From Gymnopilus junonius (lineage: Eukaryota > Basidiomycota > Agaricomycetes > Agaricales > Galerinaceae): DNA of 64,000 bases. Below the pieces are notes generated by a model. It was not told the DNA's origin. It saw only the letters and a list, made by a program, of their open reading frames with translations, and searched no databases. Positions 12,390-21,303 of the stretch are shown one piece after another. Both the position numbers and the translations under genes were made by a program. The stretch covers positions 1-64,000 of the forward strand of contig JADNYJ010000045.1 in NCBI GenBank assembly GCA_015501075.1, read 5' to 3'. Each line of letters begins with the position of its first letter. Position 1 is the stretch's first letter.

Positions 12390-13237
12390 TCATCTACACC
12401 CAAGGAAGGAAGGAACCAAGGAAGCACTGCCACCGATAAATAAAGTACAGTAGCTTGGCCTGCAACTGACTTGATGACTGAGGGTAATTGGGACATATGA
12501 AGAGGTGTCAGGAGGTGCAAAGAGATGGGTAATGAAATGGGCAGCCAGCTTTGCGAGGGTTTTGAGTGATATGGATTGGCCTTGAACAGAGTAAATGGTG
12601 GGTTCTTGGGAGTCGCATCTTAGAGCTCCTGAAGTTAGATTATGGGAGGCCATTGATCAGAAGGCTGCTGGGTTGCAAAAATATCAGAGAAATGGTGGCA
12701 TAAAAGCAGACTGGCTAAGAACCAGAGATTAGGTCTCAAAAAAGATGGAAAGAGCCACATTACTCACCTGTACAGCAAAGTTGCATCTCCAGCCTGAACT
12801 TTGAAAGGCAATTATGGGGTGAACTGTGGCTGTTCAGAAAGCGGGGGGTGAACGCCAGTGAGCAATGCACCTCACCTAAGCAAACTGGATACCGAGTCGG
12901 GTGACATAGGCAATAATGAGAATGAGTGTCCTGCAGATTCTAGAGAGGGTGTGTGTAGGGACCCACGAGAGCTGGAGGATGATAGCACGGAAGGGACGGG
13001 CATGGTGGGATGATCACCACCTGTGCAAGCCACAGCTGCAGCGTGACGGGGCAGTTGTAAAGGCCGAACTGCAGGTGAGGGAGGTGTGGGTGATGTCGAG
13101 ACTGAAGCTGAGGCTGACATTGATGAAAATGTCCTTGTGCAGGGGAAAACAAACAGGTGATCAGTAGTAACATTGTTGATTGCAGTTTCGGAATTCCCCA
13201 ATTGTAAGTGTCTTAGTGCTGGTACTCTGCCTTGCAT
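12390..13237 (-). pseudogene. Captured PCL-like cyclin fragment
   Basis: The exon at about 12600-12480 reads TIYSVQGQSISLKTLAKLAA then HFITHLFAPPD. This matches the start of the cyclin box in Pcl/Pho80-like cyclins of basidiomycetes. An upstream exon (13237-12872) is Ser/Pro-rich with SRGSLHTPSLESAGHSFSLL and PMSPDSVSS, as in the N-terminal tails of these cyclins. The rest of the cyclin box is absent. Identification rests on one conserved segment. Confidence 0.5.
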
Positions 13238-13744
13238 ACAATATTCAAAGGTGCTCCAATTTATCTTTTCTAGGCAAATTTATGTCTGATAATACCATAG
13301 GTAATACCACCTGTACTCCATTTTTCTTAGGTTAACAGCCAATCAATACATGTAGCATTTTTTTCAGCTGCTAATAAGGCCTTTGCTTAACAAGACTACC
13401 TATGACAGTGGTACTGATACTGCAAGCTGTATAGGCTGCTTCATTCTTGTCCAAAGATCTTCATCTAGCTGATCAAAAACTATAAACTCATCTCCATATA
13501 GTGCATCTAGGCAATAGCACGGGTGCGGGTATACCCGCGCGGTTTACGGGTAGGGTAGCCGACGGGAACGGGTACGGGATCCGATTTTGGATACCCGGCC
13601 ATGGGTTACGCGGGTTGCCGGCCAGCAGATATCCTAAAGTGGCTGATCTTCGGCGAATAGCGAACTGGCAACACGCGATCAACTGTCACCGCGACCAACC
13701 AACTCTTCGTCCTCTCCTCATCCTCTCTCTCTCTTCGACGTGGA

Positions 13745-14034
13745 ATGGCGGCTGCGAGCCCCTCCCCTGCTCTAAGGGATGTGGGCTGGCCTTTAGGTAC
13801 TGGATGGGGCACGGATGCAGCAGTGGGAACCCAGGCAGCGGGAGGCCCTCCAGGTGAGTAACAGAACGGTTCACGACCTTATCGTGAACCTGTTCTGGTA
13901 CCTTTCTCTTCTTTTTTCTGTGCTAACCACATGCCCACACCCTCCCACAGGTCGTCCTTCGCCGCCGCCTGTCGCCTTCCCCCCTCCCTCGCTTGCAAAT
14001 GCGAGACGGAGGTTTCGCACCCCAGCAGGAGTTT
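13745..14034 (+). CDS. Possible spliced 70-residue frame inside the hAT-like element
   Basis: From ATG 13745 an Ala/Pro/Gly-rich frame runs to a consensus 5' splice site at 13854. It resumes in phase after the acceptor at 13950 and stops at 14034. Ends of the two parts: QAAGGPP and GRPSPPPVAFPPPS. It resembles no known protein. The in-phase splice may be chance, and this could equally be a non-coding transcript or exon debris. Confidence 0.25.
13854..13950 (+). other. Intron-like segment 1 with a hairpin at its 5' splice site
   Basis: AG|GTGAGT donor, CTAAC branch-like site (13922) and CCCACAG acceptor. Eight bases after the donor a 14-bp stem (AGAACGGTTCACGA, 13863-13876, pairing with 13881-13896) closes on a short loop. 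Confidence 0.55.
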
Positions 14035-14154
14035 AACTCTTGCTGGGTGCTTTCTCTCGTGGATGAGGGACTTCAACGCGTCGCAATGGCGACACATTCG
14101 TCCATTGGCGCGTCTGCGTGAGCAGATGCGCCGATTTTGCCTGTTTCTCCCGAG

Positions 14155-14256
14155 GTGAGTGATAGAACGAGTTGGCGAATACATCGCCAGCTCATTCTAT
14201 TTGTTTTTCTTTTCCCATATATCAACTACTCTAACGAACGTTTTATTACCTTACAG
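14155..14256 (+). other. Intron-like segment 2 with a hairpin at its 5' splice site
   Basis: AG|GTGAGT donor, CTCTAACGA branch-like site (14229-14237) and TTACAG acceptor. A 17-bp imperfect stem (14162-14178 with 14184-14200) starts seven bases after the donor, mirroring segment 1 with a different stem sequence. Confidence 0.55.
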
Positions 14257-14463
14257 GAGTTGGGTGCTTAGTCGCCTCTGCCACTGCTCCACCTCCCTCG
14301 CCAGCAAGAGCGAGCAGGAGGCCCATTTGTCACGCCGCTGCCCAGCCACCTCCCTCGTGCACAAGAACGAGACGGAGGTGGCTTCCATCTCTTCCAACCA
14401 CCTCCATTGCTCGTTCAACCGAGCTGGAGGTGGCTCGACTTATACATTCACCCTTTGCCTATG

Positions 14464-14527
14464 GTAGACGTACACGGCGTCGTTGTTGTAGTAGGTAAAC
14501 CATAATATATATTTATTTTATTCACAG
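14464..14527 (+). other. Intron-like segment 3 in the hAT-like element
   Basis: GTAGAC donor and TTATTCACAG acceptor, 64 bp. It has no strong stem, unlike the first two. Confidence 0.35.
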
Positions 14528-17500
14528 GTCCCTCAGATGCAATGGGATTGCGGGTATATTCCCGCACCCATACCCTCTCCCGCACCCTACCCTCGCCTGT
14601 ACCCGTACCCGCCTTGATGGGTATGATACCCGAGGCAGGACGGGTACGGTAGGCATTGGCGATACCCGCGGAGTACCCGTGCCGTTGCCTAAGTGCATCA
14701 TGTGCTGGAATTAGAACTGCACCACGAACAATAGATTCAACATGGATAAAAGATGCTTGGGACTGATGGCGTGCGCGAACCCGTGTAAATTTTAAATCCT
14801 TATCATATCGAGGTCGATCTGTGTGTGGAATTGGGGCATCATATGGCAAAATTAAAGCCATATACTGAGTTTCCCCTTGAACGAAAATGCCAAATATGTA
14901 GAGCAGTCGAGCAAAAAAGTACTCATCATCGCCAGCATTGACAATAACACAATCATAGCGGGGATGGTTATGGAAGGATGGGTGAGCACGTACAATGTCT
15001 GTCATCTTGCCCCAAGACACAGTAGACTCATAGTGGACATGGAGGGCTCAGTATGGTGAGATCTGTTGAAATGCTAAAGTACAGCATTTGAGAGAGCTGG
15101 ACCAGAACATACCTCATCATAAACAGTCAAATTGACATGGACATTGAGCATTGATGAAAGTGTTCTTGACAGATGCTTCCGAAAATCCCTGAATGCACTG
15201 TCATCATGGCTGAATTGAGATTCCAGATATTCAATAGTGCATGGCTTGACAGCAGAGAACAAGGATATATGTTCTGTTCCATTGAGCTGGCTCTGTCCCA
15301 ATCTATCCTCATCCTCTTGTTGTTCAGACCCTAGGCGATCAAGTAGGTCGATCTGCTCGCGGATAAGTGTGGATACAACATCTTTCTCATTTAGCTTTAG
15401 AATCTAAATTTATAGATCAGCTGCCAACTGAGGTACCTTAGAGTAGACTTGGCATACTCACCTGAATGCCAAAGTCTTTGAAATTAGTCATGAGTTGATA
15501 AAAGCTTTTTAAAGGGCCATGTGCTTTCTCATTGGGCTTTGTACTGAAGTTTCGCGCAACACCTTTGCGCATAATGTCAGTAAAAACATGCTTATGAGAA
15601 TGCGCCTTTATGAAATTCCAGCTTTTTTAGGCCAAATTTCAGAATATTGCTATGAAAAGTCAGTAAGTTCAGTAAAAGATGAAATAAAAAATGCAAATAT
15701 TACCTTTAAGGAATCCTCAAATTCCAAGAGAGCTGCTTCTCCAGCCCCAATTGTTGACTCAGAGTGGAGTGAAAGGGATGTATACATGTGTAAGTCAAGG
15801 AAATTTTGAAGAACATTCAAAAGAACAAAACCATCAGGGGATGCATCAGAAGTCAAGATATTGTATGCAGCAAAGAGAAAAAGCTGATGAAATATAGTGA
15901 CACTGAGTTTTACAAACAATAACAGATTGTAGGGACTTTAAACTGACCTTGGCAATATCAGCATACTTTCCACCATCTGTGAATTCAATCTTCATCACCT
16001 CAGAGAAATGGTTGAGACCCTTCCACCGTGGAGTTAAGTCAATCCTCAAATACATTGTTCTCAATACAAACCAGAGAAATAAAAGTGGCAGACATACTGT
16101 TTATCCAACTGCTTGGCAGCCTCCTTTCCCAAGAGTCCAATGACACGTTTTAATTCTGGAAGAATATGGTCACCAAAGAGTCCACTCTCATGAGCATGAA
16201 GTCCATCCCAACTTAATGCTTGATATGGGTCACAGAGATGCATGTCCCAGAAGGTGTTCTAGAAGGTAACTGGTGTGAGTAATATTCACTAATGAGTCAA
16301 AATTTTACCTCAACATCACGCAGTCCATATTTTTTTAGAAGCTCTTCTTTTGATGCTGCATTCATTTTCTGTGCTTCCTGATATATTTGCTTCATTTTCT
16401 CTACTGTTCTCAGCTCAAATGCCTGAGACAAATTTGAAAGTTCATCTCCAGGAATGAGGCAGACAGGACATGGTGCATAGCTTTGCAGACCATGAATTAA
16501 AGCCATGACACATCTGCCAGGATGAAGATAGTGAGCTAGCCAGTAACAGCACAATATAAGTAAAAATACATTGAACTTACTGCTCTTCATAGTCAGCAGA
16601 AAGAATTAAAATAATTGGGAAAAGCCATCGTGAAATATTGTCCCCACACTCCTTTTGAAACCCTGTTTTACCATACAGCCAAATAGAATCTAAAATTTCA
16701 TAGAGAGATCTGTGCCAAACAATTCGCTTGAAATTTACATATCCCTTTTTTGCATTTCCCCAGAGTCTTCAGTGATCTGATTCCATATCAGTCCAGCAAA
16801 GAAGAAGATTGAAAAAAAAATCATACAACTGGCAGCCATCCAACAAGCCATCCACCTGCAAACCCATTGCCATTTCTAATATCTGATGGTAGGTTTGCAC
16901 ACCTTGCAAAGACTGGATAACCCTTTGCAGTTCCAAATGAAGACAGCTGACTCTTGTCAGCATAAATAAGCAAGAAAACAGGTGAAGCCCCATCAGGTAA
17001 TTTGGTCTAGGAGGTTTAGTATAGGATATGATTAATCAATCCTCTGCAAGCATGCCCACCTGAAGATTCCACCAGTCATCTGCAGTCCATGGCTCATCTA
17101 TGAACTGCTCCCATCCTAATCCATCCCAACGATAGTGGCATTCAGCATCCCACCAAAATAGTGGAACCACATTGGGTTCATCAACAAGTTCCTCGATCCA
17201 ATTCCAGATTGGCCGAGTGGACAATGGGAATATGATATCCTTGTCTTTATACTTGACTGCAATTGACTTATGCTTGAACTAAATATAAATATATCAAATC
17301 AATTTAATAACTAAGACATCAAATTTATTCGAGGGAACCTGATGCTACTTACTCCAGTACCCCGAGTTCTACGTGCATCTGTCCAAATGCGCTCAAGGTC
17401 ATGTGTATTCGATAGAGTAAAGTCATCTGGGTGTTTAATGACCTTCCGAAAAAGAGACAAGAGAGCAGTTGACTGTTCAGCATTCAGGTGTGATTCGAGC

Positions 17501-18629
17501 ATTAGTTCAGCAATCTCGAAATCAAGACGGGAGTGGAATGGCTCCCAAGGCTCATCATTAGGAACTTCATCATTTTGTGGCTTGTTTCGTGGGCCTAAAT
17601 AATCATCAAAACGAAGGAACTCTGGTCCTTTACTGCTCTTTGGGTGAAATTCAATTTTGATGTCATCAACTTCTGGCACAAAATTGGCATCAACAGCATG
17701 AGCATTTTGCTGAGAAATGTCATCTAGTTCCATTGGCCCTGATACAGGATAAATGTGAGAGGATATAAAGAGGGTCTTTATCGACTTTACTGACCATTGT
17801 CAACAATGGCCTCCCCTGTATCTGATGCTGAGATGGCATCAGCTGAATGAAAGTGCCTTTCATGTGGAGCTGCTAATTTAAAATAAAATATAGGTCAACT
17901 CAAAAGAAAATAGAGAAATGGACGCACTCAAATTTCCGTGAAAGTCATCATGTTCAAGAGGATCAATCATAATTGGCGAGGACACATGAGCAGAGTTTTC
18001 ATTGATTGCATCTGAACCTGTGTCATTTCGAGATGATAAGTGTGATGATTCTACTTACAAATGGTTCTGTTAACTCCCCGATGTGTGTGACAGTTCTTCA
18101 GATGTTTTCCCATTCTTTCGTACACATGCTGTTTGGTGCTTTGCAAATCCTCGAGCTGATTTATATTCCTGGCAGTACTGACAATACTGATTCTTCTGAG
18201 ATGGTGCATGTCCACCAGCTTTCTTCTTTGGATGTGGGACTTTCGCATAGAGGAGGAGATGGACAAAGTGTGGGTGGGGAAGGAAGGAAGGGTGGGGAAA
18301 GAAGGAAGGACATTCTCGCAGTCTGTTGCTTTCCCATTGTCGACATCTTCGGTCTTGATTGATAACAAGCGCATTATGTTATCTGTCATTGATCATGATC
18401 TAGATTACTGTGTTACATTGCCCTTCAACGATTATGATCTTGTAGCCAAGCTTTACATCAACTAATCATTTATTCTAACCCAGGTAATCGGCTTTACAAG
18501 CCAGAGAGCGGCATCATCTTATCTAAACCTTTATCGCAAGTGTGGCTCCAGATTATGACAATCTCCGACTATTACAAAAGCATTACAATGTGACTTACAA
18601 TGGAGTTTGCCGAAGCCAATGCCACATGC

Positions 18630-18658
18630 ATTGTAATGCACTCGGCGGTTTTCGACAG
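18630..18658 (-). repeat. Right subterminal inverted repeat of Plavaka element
   Basis: Pairs with 4171-4200 in inverted orientation. Confidence 0.8.
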
Positions 18659-18663
18659 TAAAT

Positions 18664-18912
18664 AGTATGCTAGGCAACATCAGTTGATAAACATGGATCA
18701 GTATGGCCAACTAGCATGTGAACTGACAAGAACAGGGTCTGAAATAACAGGCTAAGGTTGAACCAACATTGCAGTAGGAGAATTGAAATACTTTGAAAAT
18801 GCAGACATAGGAAAGGCCCCTGGTGTGGTAAAGGTTGATGGCTGAATAGATGCCAAAGTTATTGGTAAAAATGCTGCCAGGAATTGTGCTCATCCAAAGA
18901 ACATGTCAGTAA
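18664..18912 (-). pseudogene. Acid sphingomyelinase-like, 5' piece (signal peptide region), separated from the rest by the Plavaka element
   Basis: Reading leftwards from about 18905: a hydrophobic signal-like segment LAAFLPITLASIQ, then PSTFTTPGAFPMSAFSKYFN, an in-frame stop, and PVISDPVL. This is the N-terminal part typical of basidiomycete acid sphingomyelinases. It continues into the piece at 4145-2640 once the 14.5-kb insert is removed. The start ATG is lost and stops are present. Confidence 0.65.
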
Positions 18913-19856
18913 AATAGACTTGGTGGTACAGGCCATTGCACTGCATGGCATATACAAGGCCTATTCAAGTAATTAAGTACAGACATACTTCAGGCATCAT
19001 TAAACCTGCAAACATATTTTTATGCATGTTGAAAGTTCAATGATTAACATTCAATATGACTGCTGTGTGTCTATCAAGGGAGACAAACACTATCCAGACA
19101 GTATTTATTTTCTGATTGAATAGGTTCAGCCAAATGTTGGAACCTGGCTAATGTTGTAATATTAGAAATAAGTTTTTAAGGTAACAGTAAGGTATAACAT
19201 TTGAACTAATGAATATATATACTGAAAGCAAACCAGAGAGCCTAAAACCTAAGATCATCAGTGTACTAAAAATTAGTGCTTGAAGGTTAGGTTAGTTAAC
19301 TGGAAAATAACTGAGACTGAACTGGACCATAACTGATACTAACTGCAAAATATACTAACTGATTGTAACTGTAACTGGAGTCCAGTTAGTGGTTAGTCCA
19401 AATTTTAGAATTCATGAGACTGATCAAAACTGGTTAGGACTGGTCAAAATTTTTGAAAATTTTCACAATAATAGAGACATATTGTAGCTTTTGAACAATT
19501 CTAAAAATGTAAATTTTGGTTGAGCATTGATAAAGTTATAGCAAAACTCACAAAAATCATCAAATCTGCTCTAATTTTCTCATTTCTCAACCATTTGGGA
19601 TGCTCTTGGGCTCATTTTGATCACAAAAATAGTGATTGATTTATTTTATACTACAAAACAATTATTTATGTGAGAAAAAACCTGGTTATAACTGGTTGAT
19701 GACTAGTTATAACTGTAACCAGTTAAAACTGGATATATAACCTGGTTAGTTGCAGTCTGGTCTGGTTATTTAAACATTTCTAATTTTACCTAACCAGTCT
19801 TGGTCTCAGTTAGGGTCTCGGCACCAGAAACTGACCAGACCAGACTTTTAAACATA
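18672..19856. other. Right arm of outer element, containing the sphingomyelinase start and a TAACTGG-rich insert
   Basis: Apart from the gene piece up to 18912, no coding sequence. The segment 19285-19800 is dense in TAACTGG/CCAGTTA motifs in both orientations. Its ends are related (GGTTAGGTTAGTTAACTGG near 19288, and its inverted relative TTACCTAACCAGTC near 19785). This suggests a further small non-autonomous insertion, which would explain why this arm is about 500 bp longer than the left one. Confidence 0.5.
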
Positions 19857-19963
19857 ACTAAAAATAAACTGGACATTGCCACATTTTTTATTATGACACG
19901 GCCCTCCGCCAAACCTCAGTCATCAATCCCATATAAGAACAAGTCCTAAAAAGGCCTTGTAAT
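19857..19963 (-). repeat. Right terminal inverted repeat of outer element
   Basis: Reverse complement of 2103-2209, ending in GGCCTTGTAAT. Confidence 0.88.
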
Positions 19964-20474
19964 ACCTGAACATCCAGCCTATTCTTATATATTCACAGGG
20001 TGTTTCATCAAACATGCACTGCTCAGAGTCAGAAGGCCAATAGGTGTGAGCCATAAGGTGGTGAAGTCTTGTGGCTTGGGAATTAGGTCATTAGAGTGAA
20101 AGTTGAGTCACAGCATGTGAGCCTTGGAGTTGGACATGTGAGTAAAATGACTTGCAAACTGAGATGGGGCTGATAAGGGAATCCATACATGGCTTCCCTC
20201 AAATGTTAACTACCTATGGCCAGTTTTGTAGCATCCATATCGTTCCCATTCCTGATCCCTGATGTTGGTCCCTAAGTTCAATATTTGAATGAAAACTTTA
20301 GATTACACCCTGCTCTACATGTACATGAGGATTCATCCTGGGAAGTTGCTTGATGTTGGCTTGCTATTCAGGAAGATGTATGGGTTGCATATGGGATAAT
20401 GCAAGGAGTGAGAGAAAAGGACTAGGTTAAATGGGTATACGAGAGATATTGTCTAAGACGTTAAAGGAATCTAT

Positions 20475-20583
20475 GGCAAGATGGCCGAGCGGTTAAGGCG
20501 TGTGACTCAAGCGAAAGCTTGCCTGTGTACAGCAGGTCTTCTCATAACGTAATGTTGCGTGGGTTCGAATCCCACTCTTGTCA
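20475..20583 (+). tRNA. tRNA-Leu(CAA) with a 29-bp intron
   Basis: Acceptor GGCAAGA (20475-20481) pairs with TCTTGTC (20576-20582), followed by discriminator A. The D-arm is GCCGAGCGGTTAAGGC, the A box of Leu tRNAs. Anticodon stem TGTGA pairs with TCATA (20542-20546), and anticodon CAA is at 20508-20510. T-arm GTGGGTTCGAATCCCAC. The intron 20512-20540 lies one base 3' of the anticodon and contains CTTG, able to pair with the anticodon CAAG as in other fungal pre-tRNA-Leu(CAA). A long variable arm is present, as expected for Leu. Confidence 0.95.
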
Positions 20584-21303
20584 TGACTTTTTGCCATGTT
20601 CATGTTTTGGCGCTGGCATATTTGTGACCTGTCGTGACGTCAAAGCGAGGGATGTGAACTGATGCGGTCGACGCGCGTCTCACACATCATCCACACTGGT
20701 CCGAGTTGACACAAAATTTTGAACTTAAAGGTCTGGGTCAAGTGGACATCAATGTTGAAACACATGTACGGCTACTATTGTTGCCCGGTGGCCGATTCGG
20801 AAGGATGTCGTCGATCGTAACGCCTACACACCGGACCTGCCATGGTTTGTCTTTACCTGCCCCGATCTTCAATTATTATTGACAGGAAGAACTTCAGATA
20901 TCGTTAGGACATCCTTCTCCCCGGCCTAGTTGTGATTGCTGCTCCCTTCGCAGAAGGTGTAAGACAGCGGTAGACTAAGGTAATTCGTGCCTTAGCCTGT
21001 TTCATCCGACAGCCTGCCTTTTATGGGTCGAAATATACCACATCCGAATGGTCAGCCAATCTTCGGCATCTAAAAATACCATAATAAATATGCCTGGTCA
21101 ATGTTCGAAGCTCAATCGCCAGCCGCGTTTGCATTATCCGCCCGTCTCCTCCTTTTACTATCCACTGCGGGCCCCTTTTTCGAATTCCTGCTTATCCTTC
21201 CTTCCTCTGCTGCCGACAAGCAATCATCTATCTCTTCGTCGACTTTATTCGACATACACCCTATCATTATTGCCTTGGTCTTAGCCGTTAGTTCTTCCAA
21301 GGA
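20584..21303. other. Intergenic, between tRNA and chitin deacetylase
   Basis: No gene seen. It must contain the chitin deacetylase promoter; no clear TATA element was identified. Confidence 0.5.

Larger units (their letters stand above)
13508..14691. mobile_element. hAT-like non-autonomous element with 8-bp target-site duplication
   Basis: Target-site duplication AGTGCATC at 13500-13507 and 14692-14699. The ends are inverted repeats, TAGGCAA(T/C)(A/G)GCACGGGT at the left and its complement at the right. An 8-bp duplication with TAG...CTA ends is the hAT signature. Removing the element restores the Plavaka transposase frame (PAHDALYGDE). The subterminal DNA is built of many GGGTA/TACCC tracts. 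No transposase is present. The interior holds intron-like segments and stem-loops, described separately. Confidence 0.87.
13400..18389 (-). pseudogene. Plavaka-type transposase, multi-exon, split by a hAT-like insertion
   Basis: Reading leftwards: a Cys/His N-terminal segment (KHLKNCHTHRG, near 18100) fitting a zinc finger; PWEPFHSRLDFEIAELMLES (near 17550); FPLSTRPIWNWIEELVDEPN and WWDAECHYRWDG (17240-17110); PDGASPVFLLIYADKSQLSS and AGGWLVGWLPV (17000-16830); YEEQCVMALIHGLQSYAPCP and VCLIPGDELS (16540-16440); LSWDGLHAHESGLFGDHILP (16220); SDASPDGFVLLNVL (15840); IVRGAVLIPAHDAL (14740) and YGDEFIVFDQLDEDLWTRM (13495-13440); stop at 13402-13400. The FLLIYADKSQLS block and the following region are diagnostic of Plavaka transposases. 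The insertion at 13508-14691 falls between codons of AHDAL and YGDEF. No full open path across all exons could be confirmed. Confidence 0.8.
4146..18663 (-). mobile_element. 14.5-kb Plavaka-type DNA transposon with captured host genes
   Basis: Flanked by the direct repeat AGTATGCT (4138-4145 and 18664-18671), which sits exactly where the sphingomyelinase reading is interrupted. Subterminal inverted repeats of about 30 bp (4171-4200 and 18630-18658, core AAAACCGCC(A/G)AGTGCATTAC) mark both ends. The outermost 5-25 bp differ between ends, so the exact termini are uncertain. All recognisable genes inside run on the minus strand: transposase, cyclin-like, HSF-like, an unrecognised gene, and an accessory gene. 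All look broken, so this copy is probably non-autonomous today. Confidence 0.8.
2103..19963. mobile_element. Outer TIR transposon carrying a captured sphingomyelinase copy, later invaded by other elements
   Basis: Bounded by 107-bp inverted repeats (2103-2209 and 19857-19963) that begin ATTAC(G/A)AGGCC and differ at about six positions, all transitions. A second inverted match of about 45 bp (near 2590-2632 and 18919-18962, core GGCATATAC(G/A)AGGCCTATT) abuts the captured gene on both sides, so the arms are long but mostly diverged inside. Without the 14.5-kb insert the element is about 3.3 kb and has no transposase of its own, so it was non-autonomous. No convincing target-site duplication was found (left flank ATTATGATC, right flank ACCTGAACA). 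The layout resembles Pack-type gene-capturing elements; the superfamily is not assigned. Confidence 0.75.

Noticed and set aside
13501..14700. GGGTA/TACCC tracts as telomeric repeats
   Set aside because: They are irregular, inverted at the two ends, and bounded by an 8-bp target-site duplication, so they are subterminal DNA of the hAT-like element.
2103..19963. Assigning the outer element to the Mutator superfamily
   Set aside because: Long TIRs and gene capture suggest it, but no 8-11-bp target-site duplication or transposase could be found.
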